Shown here piece by piece: positions 55,611-64,000 of a stretch of 64,000 nt of DNA. The DNA comes from Iris pallida. Its lineage: Eukaryota; Streptophyta; Magnoliopsida; Asparagales; Iridaceae. A program made the position numbers and the translations under genes. The stretch spans positions 18,782,492 through 18,846,491 of the forward strand of contig JANAVB010003400.1 of assembly GCA_029216955.1 (NCBI GenBank). The letters are read 5' to 3'. Below the pieces are notes generated by a model. The model ran no database searches. It was not told the origin of the DNA and saw only the letters and a list, made by a program, of their open reading frames with translations. Numbering within the stretch: position 1 is the stretch's first letter; every line of letters starts with the position of its first letter.

Positions 55611-58196
55611 TGTAAAACCCAAAACAAAATTTTCAATAAATTTTAAGATTTTCTTTTTAGTTCAATTAACAATTAATTATTATTTTCTTGAAATTTCAAA
55701 ACAAAGCATGTATATATATACATATTAAAAATTTTAAATAATTAATTGAAAAGAAATTATTTTTTTTACTTATATATTTTTAAAAGAAGCTATAAGAGTA
55801 AAGGAAATAATTTTACTAATAAATTAGAAATAAAAGAAATTATTTCTTTAAATTGATTTTATTGGTTTATTGGTAAAAATAAGAAAATAAATACGTTTAA
55901 ATGAGGAAATTATTACTTCAGTTTGTGGTAGTTTCAAGAAGTAAATTGAGTCTCTAAAATTGAGTTCCGTGGTGTCATCCATTTAAAAACTGAACTAATT
56001 GTTGAAGTTATGTTTGTGTGAAACATTATTTGTATTCTGAGGGTGAAACTTCCACAAACATAACTTCCACAAATAATATCTTCTAACGTTTTTTCCCCAT
56101 TTTTAAATCACTTCAGTTTACTAGTGTTAGTTTACTATTGTTGTATTAAAATTCGAATGAATGGATGAAGCCTTTCATTCATCTTCTTCGGTTTCCTTAC
56201 GGAACTCAAACCGAAAACCCTTCGGTTCTTCAATTGAAGGATGACTTTAAGTTTTCCCAACTCCTAATTTCTTTCCCTATATAAAGTTCTATTCCCTCTT
56301 CCAATTTCCATCTCCCATAAGTTTCTAATCCTTAAAAGAGAGCAACCCGAGCTCTAGCCAAGCTCCGTGGGGACCGAGCCGATCCCGGCCGACCCCCTCT
56401 GCGCACTCTTCCGGCCGATCGCCGACCCCCTGGCCTCCGACCCCCTTCGGCCGCACCCCGTTCGCCGTCACCTCCGCGTTGGTTCTGTTCACCGCACTCG
56501 CGGATTTTCCCGAGGTATATTTTCGTGTCCCGATCTGTGTCGATGATGATAATGGTTCTCCGATTCCGTAAGGAATTCGATTTCGACGTCGATTCTTCGA
56601 TTTCGATATCGGTTCTTCAAATTTCCAATTTTTCGTTAATTTCGGAATGGCTTTGTTAGTTCGGATTGTTGATCCGAATATATATATATTCTATGAAGTT
56701 TTGTTGGTTTGGAAAAAATTGGTTTTGCTTAAAGGTTCTGTGAAGTTTTGTTGGAAAAAAATTTGGTTTTGCTTTGAAGAAAGTTATATTGTTGTTCTCT
56801 TAAGAACAATATGTTGTTGAAACAAATGTTTCATGTAGAATTGGGTTCTGAGGTTTTAGAACATTAGTTGGTCTCTTATAATTGTTCTGTCATTTTTAGG
56901 AACAAAAGATTGTTTGCAACAATGGATTTCAAAGAGAAATTATTTTGTGGTTCTCTTGAACAATATTGTTCTGTGTTTGTTATAAATTCTCTTGGAACAA
57001 TATTGTTCTGTGATGGTTATAGGTTTGTTATAGGATCAAATATTTCAAAGAAATTGTCCTGTGGTTCTCTTGGAACAAATTATTTCAAAAGGGAAATTGT
57101 TCTGTTAGGTTTTATTTTCCTTTTTGATTGACAATTAGTATTAATAGTAATAATTAGTTTTCCTAGGAATTATTATATAAATTCTTACATAGAGTAATTT
57201 TATTATTCACACTTAAAATAATAGTTATATATATATATATTCACAATCTTTTCTAAAAAAATAACGTTTTTAGCAAATATACTTTTCCTTCGTATAAATT
57301 GCGTTTCGATCCCTTTAGCACTAATTAAATTGAATAGGGTTCTCGAATTTAGATTTCAACTAGCTTAGTCCAATAATTGTTCTACCCTAAAATGTCGAAA
57401 TCTCCAAACTCCAGGATCTCAAGGACGTGTCTGAATTTCCCTTCCGGTACCAACTTCCAGTCACAAGTAACCAAAGGCAAGTACAGGTTATGTTTATTTA
57501 GCGAATTTAATTGATAATTGTTTTCTTGCAAATTAAACCACATTGCTACACGAGGAAATATTGTTCATTGTGGGATACGGGGGAATAGTATAATGTATTA
57601 TGACCAATACCCAAAAGCATATTGATTGTGCGAGCCTACTCCTCAACACACGAGGATAAGCCGTATCGTATCATTAGGATACAATTGTACAACCCAAGCC
57701 GGTCATAAACATTATCTATTCAAATGCACATTGTTTTTAAATTGCTGAAAAATATTGCATCATGTACATTCTTTTAACTGTTTAATTTTGCAAATTTCCA
57801 TTATTATTTAAAGTCATTAAATTTTCATAAACTGTACTTTGCTCCTTTCCTGACTGGAAATCCCCCCAGGTGAATTCGAAGATGAGGATCTTTTTCATGA
57901 TAGCTTTTACGATCCTGAGTTGTACCCGGAGGCTACCCCAGATATTGTCCAGGAGGAAACCATTCCAGAGAATGCCAATTAGAAATTATTTATTTCAAGA
58001 ATAAAATTCCATTATGCTGTTGTAGTAAGTGTGACTTGAGACAAACATTGACTCTATGTTTTAATTTGAATAAAAGCTTTTATTCCTGCAAATATTGTGT
58101 ACCACTATTGAACAGCTTACTGCCGCCGTCTCACAACGGTGCAGGCTGGGCATGATTCCGATTCGTCCCCAACTAATTTGGGATCGGGTCGTGACA
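55611..58196 (+). mobile_element. Solo LTR W (plus strand), nested in Z
   Basis: It begins TGTAAAACCC, ends GGGTCGTGACA and is 2,586 bp. The target duplication ACCAT is exact (55606-55610 and 58197-58201). TATATAAAG at 56278-56286 is followed by a C-rich leader and a GAGGTATA donor-like site. The 56.7-57.1 kb region repeats words such as AACAATATTGTTCTGTG. The last 60 bp resemble the end of Z in inverted orientation, so W and Z are related families. Confidence 0.82.
57877..57981 (+). CDS. Short acidic frame in LTR W (coding status uncertain)
   Basis: After an acceptor-like CCCCCCAG the frame reads EFEDEDLFHDSFYDPELYPE and stops at AATTAG. It is very acidic and sits at about the same relative place as the LVEEPED-type frame in X and Y LTRs. 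No similarity beyond acidity and position is clear. Confidence 0.2.
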
Positions 58197-60754
58197 ACCA
58201 TGAACCTGAAGTACAAGACATGACATGTGCACAATGTTTGAAATACAACTAGCCTATGTGACCGACTGGGGTAAGTATATGAATAAGCACAGGAGCACAG
58301 GAATAAGGGTACGACTTAGGGCCTGCGTGCACAGTACGAGGCCTAAGCTATTTACATGAATATCAGAATATGGATTTGGTCACATAGCTAGTGTATTTCC
58401 CCTCCTCGACCACAAGTAAATACAAGACATGAAAGTACAAGGGTACCAGATATCGTGTCTTAATATGTCACAAGAAAACACAGGATATGACTGTAAATGA
58501 ACATAAACCATATAATGTACTTACCTTGCTCCGGGTGATCGAGGGTAGAAAATAGAGCTGGATGTCCTCCTGATTTTTGTACAAGTTGGTTAAGTTCTAG
58601 AAAATAATCATCTAACTAAACTCTTATTGTTTTAATAATGCATTAATCTTATATAGGCATTCCTAACCAGTTCTAGAACAAATTATACTATTTACTACTC
58701 CTTCATTGCATACACATGTTTGTTGATCTATTATCCTGTTAGTTCTAGATACTGTTATTTAACTGATCAATCGATTATTTAATCTTAACTAATAAGCCCA
58801 TTGCTACCATTTAACTTAACAATTACAACATGGCTAACTCCCAAAGTTATACTAATCAATTTAAATCCACATCAGAAGTTTAAATCTAAAATTAAGGGTC
58901 CAGCCCATGTTTGCTGGCCCACTCCTTTCAATCCCAGTAATCCATTAGTTCAATCTAAAGAATAGCTTATTGCACTATCAGCCAATTACTCCAGTGAATT
59001 TAGGTCTAAGCCATAAAGAAAACTCAAACAACCTACTCCAAGAATATACAGAACTCATAAAACAAGTTTACACCATATAGCTCAAACAAATTTAAATTTG
59101 AAACCAACGGTCCTATGATTCTGCAGTAGCAAGTCCTCTCTACCCCTGATATTACTTCACCGTGTCCAGTATCCTTTGCCCCCCATACGACACCATTCAC
59201 CAGTCCAGCTGATAGTTGTGGACACGCAAAACCTACGCACCCGATCACAAGCTTGCTTGTGGAACACAAGCACTCCTGACAGCTTGGCTCAAAACTAACA
59301 CAACCCAGGCAGACGCAAAACTCTATGTATCCCGACACTCGCATGCAATTAAACCTGGACACAATTATTGGACACACGGCCTACAATTACACCATGCAAA
59401 CATCGACTCTTCAAAATAATAAGGGTTGAGTATTACCAGGAATGAGTCGCGATCAAATGAATTTCCCCACAGACCCGGATACGATCTTCACGTGTCTGAG
59501 TCCCAGCTACACTTCTGGTTGAGGCATTACATCAAACAGGTTATAGTCAGAGATGAATTATTAGATCCCTATGCCTCCTCTATTTTCTCTGAGGTCAAGA
59601 GATGAAGAAAACCTCAGAATCTCATAGACCAACCCGATCAAATTAGCAAAAAAGGAAAATATGATATTAATTCGATCTAATCAAGAAAACATGGTTCTCG
59701 ATCAAAATGAACACTCAACCGAAACCGAAAATTCAAAGAAGTAATGAAGCAGGGCTCAACAACTCACTTAGATCGGGTTCGATGATCAAATTGGCCGACG
59801 GCTTGATCGTTCAGCTGTACCAGTTTGTCACTCGACAATCCACTATTTTTGATGGAAGTAAAGGAATGGCGATCGATCACGCAACTGAACAAGAGTTCCC
59901 TACCTGCGAGTTCGTTCATCAAGAAGAAGTATCTATCATCAAGGAATTTGAAGAATTCATTCATGAATTGAGAATTTTAGGTTTTGAAGGATCGATACTT
60001 ACTCTGAGATCTGGATCGGTTTTACACCGAGAAAATAGAGTGCAATATAGATCCGCTCGTCGGAAGTGAGCCGTGTCGCGTCGTCACCGCACTCGTAGTC
60101 GTCGGAGTAATCACCCGTCTCCGTAACTTGTCGTCGAAGCAAGGCTCTCCTGAACTGGTTCAGTCGCCGGAGATGAATGCACAATCGTCGAGATGTCGGT
60201 CCCGCTCACTGCCGATGAGCGAGTGTGCTGTGCTCGAAGGCTCTCATCCAGCGACAGTCGCCGTGCGAGGATTCGCCATCACCGCTATGGCCGACCGTCA
60301 AGAATTTAGGGCTTGAGGAAAGAATTGGTTCTGGAAAGAAGAAAGAATGAGGGGGAGAGCTCTGCTCTTGAAGTTGTAACAGAATGGAAAGGATTTGTGA
60401 GCTGGTGCTATATAGGCAGTTAGAAATCTTGAGGAAGGGGAATGAATTGGCGGGAAAATGTGAGTTTGCTCTCGGCTACCACTAGTTGCAACTGAATTAC
60501 AGTGGGATCCAATTCAAAAAGTTAGTTTGCGAAAAAAACCAATTGGTATATTCTAATGTTGCCTAAACTGGCCCATGAAATTGGGCTGTGGGTAAAGCCC
60601 AATATCATGGTTGGGTCAAAGGAAATAATTAACATTGGTTATTTCATAAAGTAACAATTCTTGAAAAATCAATATTATTTCAAAGAAAATTATACATGAA
60701 TATTTATGTGAAATATTATACTCTACAATTTCGGGAAGGTGGGGTTACACCATG

Positions 60755-63312
60755 ATTGACTTAGATTTGACATGGATCACCATCCAAGGGTTAAGATTAA
60801 TTCCCCTTTCTATATATACCCTTCTACTTTCTCTCTCGTTCCTCTTTTCACTCTTTCTTCCTTCCCTCTTTACTTTCATTCCTCATCTTCAAGAGCATAG
60901 GAAAGCTTGGCCTTGAGACCTAGAGTGTGGTTTCGTACCCCTCTTGGTGGTGGAGTAGAAGAATAGGCTTGGAGCTTTATTAGGCAAGTACATGTTGCCA
61001 AATCTTGAACAATATTTTGCTGTCATTTTTGTTTGTTCTATTCTTTCCTTGCATGATTCTAAGTCTCTTCAGAGCTTGAAGTTTTTTATTTTGATGGTTA
61101 TATGTTTGTAGATCTAAGTTTTAAGACTTTTTTCTTTTCGTGGTTTTGTATAAGTTTGTTATTTTTGAAATCTAATGGTTCCATGTTGTGAGGAATTTCG
61201 TTCTACCCAATTTTGGCTTTTGAACCGCTTGATTTCGACTTCGTATGAAAAAGTTATGTTATTTTTCGTGTTCATGGATTCCCCACACCGTCGATGCTGC
61301 GGGGACGATGAACAGTGCCGCGCAATCTGTGCATCGTGCTTGCGCACAGCGTGCATCACGGGCAGTTTTGCCTGTGGGCACAATACGTTTTGCGTGCAGT
61401 GCGCAGTCTGAGCGCCGTGCTTGCGCGCAACATACGCCGTGGGCAGTTTTGCCTGCGCACGTAGTGCGTTTTGCATGCTGTGCGCAGCCTGCATGCAGTG
61501 GGCAGTTTTCCTGCACGCCGTGGGCAGTTCTTCTGCGCGTGCAGTGTGCCTTGCATAGATGGCTGTTTTGCCCGTTTTAGCTATTTTATGGCCAAAATCT
61601 TAAAAACTCAAAATATGAAAGTTGTAGACCTTTGTCTTGGCTTCAAGAATCTTTATGTCCCACTTTAATTAGAGTTTATATGCAAATCACCCATGAATGA
61701 TTGTACACCCTATATACACTTGACATTAGCTTATTTTTATGTGTTCTTCTATACTCAATAGGTATTGCTATATCCTTCCAGATTTATTGTACCTTACAAT
61801 CTATGCCATGTCTAATATTTACTTGATAGTGACCCATTGTGGTGCACTCTTGTACATGTCTTTTCCTAGCTTGCTTGATAGTGGCCTGTCATGGCGCACT
61901 CGTGATTCCAATACATGTCTAGCTCCTTGATAGTGGCTCGTCGTAGCGCACTCTTGTCTTGATATTGTCATGTCTTGTTGTGGCTTGCCGTAGTGCACAA
62001 TCTTGCTTGTCTTATCTAGTCTCGTATGTCTCATGTCTACGATGGATTCTGCGGAATGCCATACCCAGTATCCTAAATAAAAATGTTAGGAATTATACAA
62101 CTAGTTTGATTATCTAGATCATTGGGAGGTGAGATTTTCCTGGTTACCTGCACCCCTTGTTCCCGGTCTTACATATATATATATATATATACGTGGGATT
62201 TGGAGATATCTGTCATGATGAGCACTCTTTTAGCACACCGTCGAGTGGAGCACCTCTTTAGGACACATGTATCTTACTACAGTGTGTCTGCTATGCTTGT
62301 TTTCTTTTTGGCTTGGATCAATCGGGTAGTCTGCAGGGTAGGTAACTGGATCGAATTTCTAAATTTTGCATATGTTAGTAATTAGGATTATGACAACCCT
62401 AGTTAGCTAAAGTATCAAGTCATACTCATTTCTTGGCCGTGATTGATTGACGGAGTCAATTTTCTGTCTAGTCTAGTCTTGTCCAGTTTATCTTATTTCA
62501 GTACTTAGCTTCCTGTCATTTCCTTAATATACTATTTTTCTACTACATGCTCGGCTTCACCACATGCTCACATGTCCAGTTTATTCTACATATTTACTTG
62601 TTATTTCCTTACATGTTCTTAGTTTTTCTTTCGTATACACTGTGGTACCAACAATTTATTATTCCAGTATCGTTTACTGCTTTATCTTAGAGATATTATG
62701 AATTGCATGCTGGTTTTAGTTCATAATTTGGTTTCCTTTGTGGTACTTGCTATTGGGGGTCTGACCCCACTGGTTTTGCATTGACCATATTTAGTTGAGG
62801 AGCCCGAGGATCTTCCGGACCTTCCACTCGATGGTGACCACCCAAAGTACCAGGGAGCTTGAGTGGGTGTTCTATCTCTTACACACTCTTTCATGTACAT
62901 ATTCTTTTGAGGCGTTTAGCCACCGAGCACGTGTTTAGCTCATGTTTTGGACTTGACTTTTAGCCTACGGGCTTAGACACGATGGTATATTTCTAGACTC
63001 CAGCTAGAGCTGATCATGTATTACTCAGTCTTGCTAGTTCTTTATTTTGTATTACTAGCTTCATGATCATCTATATATTATAGTTTGGGACACGTTACTG
63101 TCTTATATGTATGATGATCGTATTCTTGTACTTTACTTCTTGTTTGAGACTGAGATATCTAGGATTATGTGACCTAGGATTGACTGTTGGTTTGTAGTAG
63201 TAACCCCCATCTATACAGCTTATACGTTGTTTCGGAGTATTGGAATACTTTGGCATACGTAGCTGGCCTGGTCCGTCTCTACTTGCCAGTATTCTGGTTT
63301 TGGGGCGTGACA
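60755..63312 (+). repeat. Element X LTR 2, right piece
   Basis: It continues LTR X1 from ATTGACTTAGATTTGACATG to GGGGCGTGACA. It carries its own copy of the GC-rich minisatellite (61311-61552) and the conserved GGGGGTCTGACCCC region near 62755. Confidence 0.88.
61311..61552 (+). repeat. GC-rich minisatellite in LTR X2 (unit about 81 bp)
   Basis: Two fuller units and a partial one share CGTGCTTGCGCGCAACATAC-like sequence and GGGCAGTTTTGCCTGCGCAC. The array matches the one in LTR X1 but with different substitutions. Confidence 0.7.
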
Positions 63313-64000
63313 AGACCATTATCCAATTAGAGGAAGAACTACTCAAAGAGAAGAAGAGTCTTCATCAAGCACTAATTAGGAATGATGCACTTACTGCTGA
63401 TTATAGTTTATTGTATGACACTTCCAAAAAGTTAGAAATTAGGTTAGGAAAATAGCCTGAAGTTGCTGCTTCCTGTCCTAACACGTGTCGCTTACCAAAA
63501 CATCGGAACACTGTCAAACCCAACACTGTCAGACCAAACCAAACCAAACCTTTGCCCAAGAAGACTAATAGGCATGCATTCTATTATACTAGAAAACCAA
63601 GACCTACCAATTATGCACAACACACTGCTTCTAACACTCAACATGCTAGATGTCATTATTGTGGCACCATTGGTCATATCTCTTCTGCATGTACAGTTAG
63701 AAAGTTAGTTGATTTTAAAATATGTGCATGGATACCGAAAACTAACATTTCAGGACCCTACAAGAAATGGGTACCAAAAGATTTATCTGCAAATTCTCTT
63801 GTAGGTGGAACACCCTTCATATGCTAGAAACAAATAGATCCTCGACAGCGGTTGCTCACAGCACATGACTGGTGACGCTTTATTATTCGCAACACTGTCG
63901 AAGAAGAAAGAAGGATACGTTTCCTTCGGTAATAATCTTAAAGGGTATATAGTAGGTATCGACAATATTGGTAAGGCTTCCTATCCTGTGATTAAAGATG
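63313..64000 (+). pseudogene. SIRE/Maximus-like copia gag-pol, right part
   Basis: The gag interrupted at 34029 continues with IIQLEEELLKEKKSLHQALI and a TAG near 63454. Further stops and frame changes lead to a second CCHC knuckle (CHYCGTIGHISSAC, about 63652-63693) and WIPKTNISGPYKKWVPK. Protease follows with LDSGCSQHMTGDALLF from about 63840. From there the frame is open to the window edge (VSFGNNLKGYIVGIDN). The rest of pol and the 3' LTR lie outside. Confidence 0.85.

Larger units (their letters stand above)
55079..60749 (-). mobile_element. Solo LTR Z (minus strand), itself interrupted by W
   Basis: Read on the minus strand it begins TGTAACCCCACC at 60749 and ends GGGTCGTGACA at 55079, about 3.1 kb without W. 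The target duplication CCATG is exact (55074-55078 and 60750-60754), and the X LTR resumes in register with LTR X1. A TATATAG box is on the minus strand near 60409-60417. A GTAAGT splice donor on the minus strand begins at 60002. No internal region, primer site or polypurine tract is found, so it is a solo LTR. Confidence 0.8.
34030..63312 (+). mobile_element. Gypsy element X, nested in the copia element and carrying Y, Z and W
   Basis: LTR X1 is 34030-36921. The degenerate internal region is 36922-40909 plus 53674-54781. LTR X2 is 54782-55078 plus 60755-63312. The flanks repeat AAGAC (34025-34029 and 63312-63316). The LTR end can be read as GTGAC with a 5-bp duplication or as GTGACA with 4 bp (AGAC). 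Without inserts X is about 10.9 kb with LTRs near 2.9 kb. Integrase ends in a chromodomain-like tail, and the 3' GAGGAT stem-loop and AAGGAGGGAAGAG polypurine tract match chromoviruses. LTRs and genes are decayed relative to Y. Confidence 0.9.

Noticed and set aside
55079..58196. Single DNA transposon with 12-bp inverted ends TGTCACGACCCG
   Set aside because: Target duplications ACCAT (55606/58197) and CCATG (55074/60750) show two nested LTRs in opposite orientation.
59707..60069. 120-codon plus-strand frame as a gene in Z
   Set aside because: It is antisense to the transcribed direction of solo LTR Z (TATA on the minus strand), without recognisable domain or conservation.

Overview
The window is transposon-dominated nuclear DNA from a flowering plant. 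Four things point there: Ty3/gypsy chromovirus-type (Tekay/Del-like) and Ty1/copia (SIRE/Maximus-like) retrotransposons, several MITE families, a plant mobile domain (PMD) gene, and an intron-containing nuclear gene with a telo-box and CT-rich leader. I cannot assign a species.

Layout. (1) 1-2.77 kb, minus strand: the 5' part of a PMD gene with its own TATA box, a short first exon, one intron and a long second exon running off the left edge. (2) 2.8-10.8 kb: non-coding DNA with a promoter-like cassette, short tandem duplications and many small DNA transposons. These are a CCGATAC-rich MITE family (one copy with a 10-bp target duplication), a hAT-type MITE with an exact 8-bp duplication, and two 'TTCTAAA' Mutator-like elements, one inserted in a CCGATAC MITE and one containing a 42-base G run. 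(3) 10,816-25,318: gypsy element A as LTR-internal-LTR-internal-LTR, enclosed by one 5-bp target duplication (TTCAC). One internal region has a fully open 1,560-codon gag-pol frame; the other differs mainly by a single nonsense codon. (4) 25.3-29.1 kb: CT-rich DNA, a decayed copia pol fragment split by a third 'TTCTAAA' element, a tRNA-like fragment and a Tourist-like MITE. (5) 29.9-30.6 kb, minus strand: the first three exons of a cellular gene resembling plant mitochondrial K+/H+ exchange-related (Mit_KHE1) proteins; later exons are not visible. (6) 30.8-64 kb: a nested stack. A SIRE-like copia element (about 31.8 kb to beyond the right edge) is split by gypsy element X (34,030-63,312). X's integrase is split by element Y (40,910-53,668), and X's 3' LTR is split by minus-strand solo LTR Z (55,079-60,749), which contains plus-strand solo LTR W (55,611-58,196). 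Each boundary is supported by a target duplication, and twice by codons that rejoin when the insert is removed mentally.

Element Y is again LTR-internal-LTR-internal-LTR, inside one TAGCA duplication. Its internal region keeps gag but has lost protease, RT, RNase H and most of integrase, so it looks non-autonomous and related to X. Thus two unrelated insertions in 64 kb show the same tandem architecture.

The most novel-looking signals are: the two tandem arrays; a putative ATG mini-exon in the U5 of element A that would splice in frame to an otherwise AUG-less gag; a co-varying stem-loop with a GAGGAY core beside the 3' LTR of A, X and Y; different minisatellites grown at the same LTR site in X and Y; and a short coding-like block conserved in the LTRs of X and Y. 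All calls come from reading the sequence; no database search was run.
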